DNA from: Nosema muscidifuracis | Taxonomy: Eukaryota > Microsporidia > Nosematidae | Assembly: GCA_028335825.1 (NCBI GenBank) | Contig: JAIOKI010000005.1 | Coordinates: 124,001 to 188,000 of the forward strand | Direction of reading: 5' to 3' | DNA length: 64,000 nt | Shown here: positions 11,567-19,965 of the stretch, in pieces | How the letters are laid out: every line of letters begins with the position of its first letter | How positions within the stretch are numbered: position 1 is the first letter of the stretch | The notes under the pieces: generated by a model | The model's input: only the letters and a program-made list of their open reading frames with translations | What the model was told of the DNA's origin: nothing | Database searches by the model: none | Position numbers and translations under genes: made by a program

Positions 11567-13522
11567 ATGGCTGAAAAACAAACACCCAAACAAGATGTCG
11601 AAGAAAATAAAAAAGATGCAGATAAAAGTAAAAAAGATGCAGATGAAAGTAAAAATAAAAAAGGTATAGATGAAAGTGAGAATAAGAAAGAAGTTGATAA
11701 TAATGAAGAAAAGAAAGAAGAGGAAAAGAAAGAAGACACTGAGAAAGATAAAAAAGAGGAAATTGTCAGTGATATCATAGCTAATAATCCACTAAATCAA
11801 GGACAAGAAGAACAAGAAGAGGAAGAAAGACGTGCATTCACTAAAAAGAATGTGATTGAGGAAGTTAATTTCTCATGGTTTTATTTAAATGAATATTTAG
11901 ATTGGTATTTTCAAAATATTCCTGAAACCCTTAGAGTTATAGCTGAGTGTATAATAATCTCAATTCTTTTTCTTTCTCTTCCTATTATTCTTTTATACAT
12001 AAAAAAAGGAAGTAAAGTCACTTTACAAGTACTTAAGTCTATTCTAGATGGAGGTACTAGAAAAGATCCTTTAGATAATTTTTTTATGATATATCTGTTT
12101 ATCACTTGTATCTATGTTCTTAATTCTTTAGTATCTCTGATATCTGATAATATACTCTACATTTGTCTAAGTATTTTAGAATGTTTTAACGTTTCAATTA
12201 ACGAATTTACGATACAATTTTTGCAGATAATTAAGGCTACGAATTATTACTGGAAAACTTCTTTAATATGTTTTTTAGTATTTATATCTCATAATTATTT
12301 ACTTAGTGAGTATAAATGGTTCCAATCTTCTTATGAAACATCTCATGTAGTGCTTACATTTCTTATTTGGTATGGCTGTCTTATGGCAATCTTGTTTGTC
12401 GAAAAGTTTTTTTTAAACTTTTGTACGTCGGAAATTCGTCGAAGAGAATATCGTGGAAGAATCTGGGACATAAATTATAAAGCTTTCGTATTTAAAAAAC
12501 TTGTTGCTTTGTCAAAGGCGGATCCAAGAAATAGAGAAGATTTAGCTACAGGAATGGTTAATGATTTCGATCCAGGATTCTATATTAAACATAATGATAT
12601 CAGACTGAGCTCTGAAAAAGATGCGATAGACTTAGTAGAATCCATATTTGCTTATTTCGAGATTCAGTATCTTTCATACGAAGATATTAAGAAATATTTT
12701 CCTGAGAATCCTAAAGAAGTTTATGAATATCTGGCTAACAAGAAAGTAACAGACGAAGACAAGAAAGAAATTTTGAAATTTGAAAGAATCAGAGATGAAT
12801 CTGTCAAACTTCAGCAAGAACGAACTGATATGATGCGTACATTAATTGATAGAGAAAGTATATTTGATAAATTGGATTTGATATTAATGAGTGCTGGTTT
12901 GTATGCAGGTCTTCTTCTTTTACTTGTCCTCTTTGGTATTCCTTACCAAATATATTTAGCATCAGTTGGTCCAGTTTTCTTTACCTTTGGGTGGATTTTT
13001 AGTGACACTATTAAAGAAATCTATAATTGTTTTGTATTCCTTCTAGTGAAGCATCCTTATGATGTTGGTGATAGGGTAGTAATAGATGATAAAGAGTATG
13101 TAGTAAGTAAAACTGATGTACTTGCTTCTACATTTTTAGATGAGAATGGTAAAACTGTCTATATTCCTACACCAATACTTTTCGGTAAGGCAATATGTAA
13201 TATGAGAAGAAGTAGAAGACAATCAGAATCATTGACTCTTCTAATAGAATCATCTACTAAATTTACACAAGCTATTAATTTAAGAGATAAAATTAAAAAA
13301 TCCCTTAAAGAAATTAAAAACAGTTTTACTGGTGAAGTTACAATAAAATCCTTTGAACTAGTAGGAGGAAATATAGCTCTAACTTTAGTAATCCAGCATA
13401 CTTCTAACTTCCAACAAGTTAATGAAAAATTAAAAAGAAGAGAAGTGTGTACAGATATCGTACAAAAATGTCTGTCTAGCTGTGGCATAAAATACAATAA
13501 TTCATTCGGGTATACTACTTAA
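11567..13522 (+). CDS. MscS-family mechanosensitive ion channel, 651 aa
   Basis: Membrane channel that opens under tension. Residues 1-90 are a K/E/D-rich low-complexity tail. Membrane segments follow near residues 122-146, 165-195, 235-250 and 258-280, and a fifth/sixth pair at about 440-495. The last (GLYAGLLLLLVLFG then VFFTFGWIFSDTIKEIYN) is the pore-lining region, running into the MscS beta domain with HPYDVGDRVVIDD. The layout with a cytosolic insert between membrane blocks resembles the eukaryotic Msy1/2-type MscS reported from fungi and microsporidia rather than short bacterial MscS. Unlike nearly all other genes here there is no CCC before the ATG; the leader is 'aacaaaggagattct'. 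Two tRNA genes follow downstream on the same strand. Confidence 0.92.
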   Translation: MAEKQTPKQDVEENKKDADKSKKDADESKNKKGIDESENKKEVDNNEEKKEEEKKEDTEKDKKEEIVSDIIANNPLNQGQEEQEEEERRAFTKKNVIEEVNFSWFYLNEYLDWYFQNIPETLRVIAECIIISILFLSLPIILLYIKKGSKVTLQVLKSILDGGTRKDPLDNFFMIYLFITCIYVLNSLVSLISDNILYICLSILECFNVSINEFTIQFLQIIKATNYYWKTSLICFLVFISHNYLLSEYKWFQSSYETSHVVLTFLIWYGCLMAILFVEKFFLNFCTSEIRRREYRGRIWDINYKAFVFKKLVALSKADPRNREDLATGMVNDFDPGFYIKHNDIRLSSEKDAIDLVESIFAYFEIQYLSYEDIKKYFPENPKEVYEYLANKKVTDEDKKEILKFERIRDESVKLQQERTDMMRTLIDRESIFDKLDLILMSAGLYAGLLLLLVLFGIPYQIYLASVGPVFFTFGWIFSDTIKEIYNCFVFLLVKHPYDVGDRVVIDDKEYVVSKTDVLASTFLDENGKTVYIPTPILFGKAICNMRRSRRQSESLTLLIESSTKFTQAINLRDKIKKSLKEIKNSFTGEVTIKSFELVGGNIALTLVIQHTSNFQQVNEKLKRREVCTDIVQKCLSSCGIKYNNSFGYTT

Positions 13523-13578
13523 AGTAAATTCTAAATTAAATAGTTTGTGAACTAGAGTATTTTTTAGTCTTTGATTAA

Positions 13579-13651
13579 GCCCGATTAGCTCAGTCGGTAG
13601 AGCATTAGGCTCTTAACCTAAGGGTCGCGGGTTCGAGTCCCGCATCGGGTG
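13579..13651 (+). tRNA. tRNA-Lys (CUU)
   Basis: A 73-base cloverleaf. Acceptor GCCCGAT pairs with ATCGGGT (first pair G-U), the D arm is GCTC/GAGC, the anticodon stem TTAGG/CCTAA closes the loop CTCTTAA (anticodon CTT, reading AAG), the variable loop is GGGTC, and the T arm is GCGGG TTCGAGT CCCGC. Discriminator G. No intron. CCA is not encoded. A T-run (GTTTTTAT) follows at the 3' end, consistent with a Pol III terminator. Confidence 0.96.
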
Positions 13652-13716
13652 TTTTTATAAAATATAGTAAATTAATATCTGTTTCAGTGTTAAATTTTAT
13701 AAAATCTTCTTAAGAT

Positions 13717-13787
13717 GGCGTTATGGTCCAGTGGTAAGATGCGTGCTTCGGGAGCATGTGACTCGAGTTCGATTCTCGATAGCGCCC
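13717..13787 (+). tRNA. tRNA-Pro (CGG)
   Basis: A 71-base cloverleaf. Acceptor GGCGTTA pairs with TAGCGCC (one G-U), anticodon stem CGTGC/GCATG (one G-U) closes the loop TTCGGGA with anticodon CGG, reading CCG, and the T loop is TTCGATT. The body 'GGTCCAGTGGTAAGAT' is typical of eukaryotic tRNA-Pro. Discriminator C, then TTTT. It lies 65 bases after tRNA-Lys on the same strand. CCG should be a very rare codon in a genome this AT-rich, so a dedicated isoacceptor is mildly notable. Confidence 0.93.
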
Positions 13788-13831
13788 TTTTTATTTATAA
13801 AAATATTTTTTTAAAATCAAAGTCTTAAAAT

Positions 13832-13954
13832 TAGTAATTCATATTTGCATTGATTAGACTTCACTTGTAAATTGTTTTTAAAATCAAACTCTGTATATGA
13901 AAATCTTAAAATGTAGTAATTCATATTTGCATTGATTAGACTTCACTTGTAAAT
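13832..13954. repeat. Perfect 41-bp direct repeat, 82-bp spacing
   Basis: The 41 bases at 13832-13872 (beginning tagtaattcatatttgcatt) recur exactly at 13914-13954. The similarity extends imperfectly about 12 bases upstream ('cttaaaat'), so the unit is about 82 bp duplicated once. It lies between tRNA-Pro and the HIT gene. The absence of any mismatch suggests a recent tandem duplication. Confidence 0.9.
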
Positions 13955-14055
13955 AGTATACTTTTAATATGAAAATCTTCAACTGATCAATAAGATATTT
14001 TTAAATAAGAAATGGTTTTTTAATATAACTGTATTCAAGATTAATCCCCTATTTA

Positions 14056-14487
14056 ATGAAATTCGGTGAGTTTGATATTCCTGAAGAACATATCATTGCT
14101 AAGACTAAGTATTCATTTATATTTACCAATATTCGTCCATTTCTTCCTTACCATATTCTTGTATCCCCAATATCATGTAAACCTTTTTTAAGTGATCTTA
14201 GCTTAGAAGAATATTCTGATTTATTTGAATGTGTTAGACTTAGTCTAAAATCGCTTAAAACTTATGGGACATCTTTTTCAGTAAGTTGTCAAGATGGTAA
14301 AGAAGCAGGCCAGAGTGTTCCTCATGTTCATATCCATATCTTACCAAGAAATATTAATGATTTAGAAGATAATGATCTAATTTATGCTAAAGGAGCATTA
14401 GATATAGTCAGAGAGAATAGAACTTTTGAAGAGATGGCTGATGAAGTAGTTAAATTACGTAAAGATTTTGATAAATATTTTAATTAA
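14056..14487 (+). CDS. HIT-family hydrolase, Fhit-like, 143 aa
   Basis: Nucleotide hydrolase/transferase of the histidine triad family, probably a diadenosine polyphosphate hydrolase. The triad HVHIHIL gives His90, His92 and His94, and the preceding CQDGKEAGQSVPHVHIHILP is very close to the Fhit signature (QDG-EAGQTV-HVHVHVLPR). FIFTNIRPFLPYHILVSP matches the N-terminal Fhit strand pair. Length is similar to human FHIT (147), so it is not reduced. The start lies after CCCCTATTTA. Confidence 0.93.
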   Translation: MKFGEFDIPEEHIIAKTKYSFIFTNIRPFLPYHILVSPISCKPFLSDLSLEEYSDLFECVRLSLKSLKTYGTSFSVSCQDGKEAGQSVPHVHIHILPRNINDLEDNDLIYAKGALDIVRENRTFEEMADEVVKLRKDFDKYFN

Positions 14488-14635
14488 ATTTGAGTTATAA
14501 TTTAACATCATTTATAATATTTATTTATAAATAATTTGATCCAACTATCTTATATTAATTAAATAACTTAATAAGAAATAAATGATATTTTTAAATTATC
14601 AAGAATGAATATTAATATTTTATTTTTGCCCTAGA

Positions 14636-15433
14636 ATGAAGATTGAAATATTGAATGACAATAATGGATTTATTTACACAGTAGATAAAATAAAAGTAAA
14701 TAATTTAAATATACCAAGTACTGAAGAAAATACTAATGATATTAAAATTTACAATATAAAAATAAATAATTTAAATATACCAAGTACTGAAGAAAATGCT
14801 AATGATATTAAAATTTACAATATAAAAGTAAATAACTTAAATATACCAAGTACTGAAGAAAAAGACACCAAGTTTTTTTGTAAACATAATAAATTAATAG
14901 AATACAAATCACTTAACTATTTACCATCAGAAGACTGGCAGGAACTTATTGAATGTTGGTCATGCCATAATAACGAATTTTCAAGTGTAAAAAATCTGAA
15001 TATAAAAGTTAGACCAAAAGGTATTCTTGTTTCTTCATTCTTTTTTCTAATTAACAATGAAGATATGCCATCATGCTGCATAACTGAAGAAAAAGTAAGG
15101 AAAATCTGGTTTAATGAATTATCCAACGTTAATCATAAGAAAGTAGTCTACGATTATTTAAAAATATATTTTAAGTCCAATAACGTATTACCTTTCTTTT
15201 ATAAAGAAAAAATATACGATATGAAATATTTTTATACTTGTAAATCCCTAATTATTGATAATATAAAATATTATAATGTAATGAAAATAGGTATCAAAGA
15301 AAAAGAAGAAATTTTTCATGTACCTAAAGAAAATGAATTTATTAACTCATTTTATATTGATTTAATATTTAACAGTATAGATTATTTAAATATAAAAGTT
15401 ATGAATTATAATACAGCATTTATCTATTATTAA
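14636..15433 (+). CDS. UBE3D/HECT_2-like protein with three 22-aa repeats, 265 aa
   Basis: Residues about 92-112 contain LPSEDWQELIECWSCH, which closely resembles the 'LPSE-W-E-(M/L)-D-W-CH' signature of the HECT_2 family (UBE3D, an E2-binding HECT-like E3). The later 'KGILVSSFFFLIN' also fits the family's pattern of a G-L-x-x-x-SFF strand. I infer a ubiquitin-ligase role from this motif alone. Just before the conserved part, residues 21-77 are two and a half tandem copies of a 22-aa unit (VNNLNIPSTEEN then TNDIKIYNIK), encoded by a 66-bp DNA repeat at 14696-14866. The repeats are nearly identical, so they are recent. Human UBE3D is longer (389 aa). CCCTAGA precedes the ATG. An alternative is an orphan with only a chance Cys/His motif. 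Confidence 0.6.
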   Translation: MKIEILNDNNGFIYTVDKIKVNNLNIPSTEENTNDIKIYNIKINNLNIPSTEENANDIKIYNIKVNNLNIPSTEEKDTKFFCKHNKLIEYKSLNYLPSEDWQELIECWSCHNNEFSSVKNLNIKVRPKGILVSSFFFLINNEDMPSCCITEEKVRKIWFNELSNVNHKKVVYDYLKIYFKSNNVLPFFYKEKIYDMKYFYTCKSLIIDNIKYYNVMKIGIKEKEEIFHVPKENEFINSFYIDLIFNSIDYLNIKVMNYNTAFIYY

Positions 15434-15452
15434 TTAAAAATTTAATTTATAT

Positions 15453-18065
15453 TTATTTAGGAATCTTACTATATATATCTCTACTCAAATCCCTAATCTC
15501 TTTATCTCTGTTATCTAATAATAAAAGAATATTCTCATAAATTAATTTATGACAAATTTCTATTTGTAAATTATTATCCATCAATTTATTTAATAATCTA
15601 AGAGTTCTAGGAATATCTAAAGTCATATATTTTAAGATTTCTTTAATCAATTTTTTAATATATTTTATATTATTACTTAAATAACTTATTTCTGTTTCTA
15701 TATCTTCTCCATTATAATAATCTTTAATATACTCTTCAATAATATTTTCATTCTCTAATTTAATATTTATAAAATGCTTATTAATTCTTTCATATTTTTT
15801 ATCTTTAATTAATATATTGAAATAATGATTCTTTATATCTTCTGTATAAAACTTAGTTAGTTTCATAAACAAATCTGTATTAATAACAAACAAACTTGAT
15901 AATAAATTTGATATATCAAAATCTACTTCATTTATAAACTTATACTTAAGAATACAATATGTAAGTGTATCGCTTAAATCTTCAACATTATTAAATATAC
16001 ATATATTAATATCTTTCTTATTCTTAAGTATATTAATAATCAAATATTCATATTGATTAACTTTTTTAAACTCAACTACATATTTTATAAGTTCATTGCT
16101 ATTGACTTTTATTAGAGAAAGATCTTTCGAATAATCTTTATAATTAAATTTCTCAATAAATTCTTTTAAATATAATTTCATTATATTTCCATATCTATTA
16201 AACAAAATCAATATTGATGACTTGTTTTTTAAAATTAACTGAGTACTAATTTTATTAATTATTCTAATATCTTCATAATCAGTATTATTAATCAAATGAT
16301 CTATTAAATCTATATCTTTATCGCATATTTCTAATAATGAATCTTTAAAATTATTTATAAAATTATATTCTGGTTGATAAATGTAAATTAAATCTAAATG
16401 ATCTTTAAAATTACTTAAATTATTAAATATATAATCAAATATAAATTTACAATCATCTTCATTATTAGCAAGTTCTTTTAAAATTATCTTCATCTTATTA
16501 AATAATTTATGCTCATTGAAATATATCAATTTACAATAATGAACTTTCAAAATTTCTAAAAGATCTTCTAAATCAAATCTATCAACTAAATAATCTAAAA
16601 AAATAAAATCAACATTTATATTCTTAGAAAAATTTATAATAAATTTTAAATCAAAATTATTCAATATTTCTTCATAGCCATATTCTTCACATAATTTACT
16701 TAAAATAGAATAATTAGTAATTTTGTTAATAATATTCTTATTTTTTTCATAATTATATCGTACAATATCGTAATTTTGACAATTTTCTATATTATCTTCA
16801 CCAAGTGTTATATATTCGTTTTTGTCAGATTCAGTAAATTCATTTTTGATATTTCTTGATCTACATAAATTCGTAAAATTTCTAAAAAATATTGTATTTG
16901 AAATATTCTGAACTATTAATTCATTTAAACAATCAAAAGATATTTCTAAGTCTTTGAAAAAATCTGGATCGAAGTTTACAAAATTCATACATTTAAGTAA
17001 AATATCATAATCTTTGTATTCTAATTGTTTATAATTATTTTCTGAAATTAAATTTAGAATGGTGTCTTTATCATAAAAACTATAAATATTTTTATCATTT
17101 TTTATGATATCATCCTTAAATCTATCATATAAAATTTTAACTATTTTTTCTTTGCAAGTCATCTCATCTAAAATATTTTTATATTTTTCAAAATCTTCAT
17201 CTAATAGATTATCTTTTGAAATTCCAAAAGCCATCTTCAATAATTTATATTCAGAATCAGTAAATGATTCATCTTTTCGATTAAAACTTTCTAACCATAA
17301 AATATATTCTTCTAACCTAATTAAATTTTTCAATAATAATCTTCCTTGTTTATTATTATAATACTCTTCATTATAATTTATATTTTTAATCACTTTGGCA
17401 TTATCAATTGTATTTCTCGTTATATATTTACCATCAAGTATATCTTGTAATTTTATTACAAGTTTATCATTTTCAAAATTCTTAAGTTTTTCTAATATTT
17501 CGTTTATTTCATTTATGTATTTATGCATAAAATTAATATTTTTTAAGATAAAAATATCAATTACCTCATCTATAAAATCTTTTAAGTAATCGTAATAGTC
17601 AAAATAATCAATAAAGAAATAAAAGAAATCAACATATTTAGCACAGCAATCTGCTATAAATTCAGTACTATAACTTTTTTGATCATGTAAATATTCAAAT
17701 ATCGTTAGATTATTCTTATAGTATTTTGGGAAAGGTAATGTAATAAATAATAAATCGTACTGATTATACTTTTGTACATGATATTTCCGTATAAGAAAAT
17801 CCAGTAAATATTCGTAACCCTCTACGTTATGATATTTTATTAAAGATCTCATCCATGGCCCAAATTTTTTGTTAAATTTTATTTCTTCAATATTTGTAAG
17901 TCTTTGTCTATCAAAATGTAAAGAAGATGTAGAAAGATATTTTGTACGTGGAATTTTTTCCGGAATCATTTCTAATAATGACTCTGTTTCTAAATCTTCT
18001 GAATTTGAATAATAAAGTTTTACTGTTGAAGATTTTTTCAATTTTTTTATTTGTTCAGATATCAT
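15453..18065 (-). CDS. UTP10: Utp10/HEATR1-like U3 snoRNP protein, 870 aa
   Basis: Large helical-repeat scaffold of the 90S pre-ribosome (t-UTP/UtpA), needed for 18S rRNA processing and rDNA transcription. The N-terminus carries the family pattern: SLHFDRQRLTNIEEI (family: a Ser-Leu-(D/E)-R segment followed by QTKEEI) then YLLDFLIRKYHVQKYNQYDL, matching the human segment 'LEWLIHRFHIHLYNQDSL', then a LPF/Y motif. The rest is consistent with HEAT-type helices rich in I, N, D and L. The C-terminus 'LLLDNRDKEIRDLSRDIY' fits the terminal Utp10 helix pair. At 870 residues it is about half of yeast Utp10 (1769), the loss being in the middle repeats. CCCCCTT abuts the ATG. The identification rests on N-terminal motif similarity. 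Confidence 0.78.
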   Translation of the reverse strand: MISEQIKKLKKSSTVKLYYSNSEDLETESLLEMIPEKIPRTKYLSTSSLHFDRQRLTNIEEIKFNKKFGPWMRSLIKYHNVEGYEYLLDFLIRKYHVQKYNQYDLLFITLPFPKYYKNNLTIFEYLHDQKSYSTEFIADCCAKYVDFFYFFIDYFDYYDYLKDFIDEVIDIFILKNINFMHKYINEINEILEKLKNFENDKLVIKLQDILDGKYITRNTIDNAKVIKNINYNEEYYNNKQGRLLLKNLIRLEEYILWLESFNRKDESFTDSEYKLLKMAFGISKDNLLDEDFEKYKNILDEMTCKEKIVKILYDRFKDDIIKNDKNIYSFYDKDTILNLISENNYKQLEYKDYDILLKCMNFVNFDPDFFKDLEISFDCLNELIVQNISNTIFFRNFTNLCRSRNIKNEFTESDKNEYITLGEDNIENCQNYDIVRYNYEKNKNIINKITNYSILSKLCEEYGYEEILNNFDLKFIINFSKNINVDFIFLDYLVDRFDLEDLLEILKVHYCKLIYFNEHKLFNKMKIILKELANNEDDCKFIFDYIFNNLSNFKDHLDLIYIYQPEYNFINNFKDSLLEICDKDIDLIDHLINNTDYEDIRIINKISTQLILKNKSSILILFNRYGNIMKLYLKEFIEKFNYKDYSKDLSLIKVNSNELIKYVVEFKKVNQYEYLIINILKNKKDINICIFNNVEDLSDTLTYCILKYKFINEVDFDISNLLSSLFVINTDLFMKLTKFYTEDIKNHYFNILIKDKKYERINKHFINIKLENENIIEEYIKDYYNGEDIETEISYLSNNIKYIKKLIKEILKYMTLDIPRTLRLLNKLMDNNLQIEICHKLIYENILLLLDNRDKEIRDLSRDIYSKIPK

Positions 18066-18556
18066 AAGGGGGAAATAAATTGATAAAAAGAAATTTAATA
18101 ATTACAAACTATTTATTTAAGTTTGTAATAATATAAATTAAATTTTATATAACAACTTCAATTTATTTTCATTCTGATCGTTATATAAAATGAATGAATA
18201 TAATTTAAATAACTAAAAAATAAATCTTATATAACAACTTCAATTTATTTTTATTCTGATCGTTATATAAAATGAATGAATATAATTTAAATAACTAAAA
18301 AATAAATTTTTATAACAACTTCAATTTATTTTTATTCTGATCGTTATATAAAATGAATGAATATAATTTAAATAACTAAAAATTAAATTTTTATAACAAC
18401 TTCAATTTATTTTTATTCTGATCGTTATATAAAATGAATGAATATAATTTAAATAACTAAAAAATAAATTTTTATAACAACTTCAATTTATTTTTATTCT
18501 GATCGTTATATAAAATGAACGAATATAATTTAAATAACTAAAAATTAAATTTTAAT
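18066..18556. repeat. Five copies of an 81-82 bp minisatellite
   Basis: Copies begin at 18151, 18233, 18314, 18395 and 18476, each starting 'aacaacttcaatttattttt' and containing 'ctgatcgttatataaaatga'. They differ by only one or two bases. The fifth copy runs into the stop codon of HMG-CoA synthase at 18552, so part of the unit is shared with that gene's end. The array sits in the leader region of Utp10 on the minus strand. The remaining 85 bases to 18066 carry the CCCCC start motif of Utp10. Confidence 0.92.
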
Positions 18557-19682
18557 TCTTCTTATAAGTTCTGAAAAAATTCTCCTCTTTTTCAATAGAA
18601 AAACCATCAATTTCTTCCTTTACATCACTGAGTTTATAATTACTCATATTTTTCAGTATATCTTCATAAGTTTCAAAGCTGATTAATTTTCTAGAATCCA
18701 ACCTTTCTTTCAAATCGTCAATTTCACATCCTTCTTTGACTTTTTGTAAACAGAAAATTGAAGATACACATCCTGCTCCAAAACTATACAAACAGACAAT
18801 ATCATTTAACTTAATCTTCTTGCTATAAATCAAAGAAATAAAACTAAAATATAAAGAGGCAGTATAGGTATTTCCATTATACCTTGTTGCTAGAAGAGAT
18901 GCATCATATTTTTCAGTGTTTATATTAAACTCTTTACATATTTTAGTTATTAACTTTGGAAAAGGCGTATGAAAAACCATAAAATTGAAACTGTCCTGGG
19001 AGAATTTACTGATAAACTGATTGTAGACAGAAGAAAAAGCATTTTTATATACATCGATAGATCTCTTTCCATCAACATATGGAAAATACCTAGATTTATG
19101 TTTTAAGAAATCTCTTTCATTAGAGCTGTAATTAAAAAGAGTATCAGGCAATATCTTATAAACAGGATCTCTTCCTATCAACATAGCAACTGCACCAGCT
19201 CCTGATGTTGGTATAATATTCTTCTCTTCATACATTGAGATATCTGTACAAACTACAATACTATACTTATGTCTACAGAAAGATGATTCCATCCAAGATA
19301 GACAATTTAACAATGCATTTGTACCTCCATAGCAGGCATTAGTAGTATCACATCCGCTTATAGAATCATTATCTTTAAATAAATCAAGCAAATAAGTCTT
19401 TATGGATTTAGCACTATCAAAATGACTTTCTGTACCTACCTCAATCTTTCCAACATCTTTAGGATCAACGTTGTATTTAGTCAACAATCGCTTGACAGCT
19501 GATAAAGCTAAACTTACTACATCTTCGGTATAACCTACTACACCAATCTCTTGCATATCAATACCTATCTTGAGTTTATCAACTTCACAGCCCGTATTAA
19601 TAGCTACATCTGTTTCGTCTACCTTATAGTAAGGTAACTGATATTCGATACCAATAATTCCTACTGAAGAATCTTGTGTCAT
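18552..19682 (-). CDS. ERG13: Hydroxymethylglutaryl-CoA synthase, 376 aa
   Basis: Condenses acetyl-CoA with acetoacetyl-CoA to HMG-CoA, the committed entry to the mevalonate pathway. The catalytic triad is visible: Glu85 (VGTESHFDSAKS), Cys117 (TTNACYGGTNALLN) and His238 (VFHTPFPKL). SGAGAVAMLIGRDP is the conserved glycine-rich region. It is about 80-100 residues shorter than yeast Erg13 (491). I start at the ATG at 19682, directly after CCCCTCA; the codons before it include no other ATG. Together with the FPP synthase at 2.2-3.1 kb it shows this parasite keeps its own isoprenoid synthesis. Confidence 0.96.
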   Translation of the reverse strand: MTQDSSVGIIGIEYQLPYYKVDETDVAINTGCEVDKLKIGIDMQEIGVVGYTEDVVSLALSAVKRLLTKYNVDPKDVGKIEVGTESHFDSAKSIKTYLLDLFKDNDSISGCDTTNACYGGTNALLNCLSWMESSFCRHKYSIVVCTDISMYEEKNIIPTSGAGAVAMLIGRDPVYKILPDTLFNYSSNERDFLKHKSRYFPYVDGKRSIDVYKNAFSSVYNQFISKFSQDSFNFMVFHTPFPKLITKICKEFNINTEKYDASLLATRYNGNTYTASLYFSFISLIYSKKIKLNDIVCLYSFGAGCVSSIFCLQKVKEGCEIDDLKERLDSRKLISFETYEDILKNMSNYKLSDVKEEIDGFSIEKEENFFRTYKKN

Positions 19683-19965
19683 TGAGGGGATCAAAGATAT
19701 TCTTTTTAAAAAGGAAATGCCAAAAATCAGAATTAATTAAAAAATTAGATAGGTTTATTTTCTTATATAATCTTACTCTAAAGTTTTTTAGTAAAAAAAA
19801 TTATATTTAATAAAAACATAATTTGATCAAATTATGTTTTTGATCAAAAAAATAATTTTAAAAAGTTAATTTATTTTTTTATAAAAAATTCATAACAATA
19901 AATTTTAAATTTTAAGTGTAATTATATGTTTAAGTATTTATTAAATTTTGATAAATTGTAAATGA

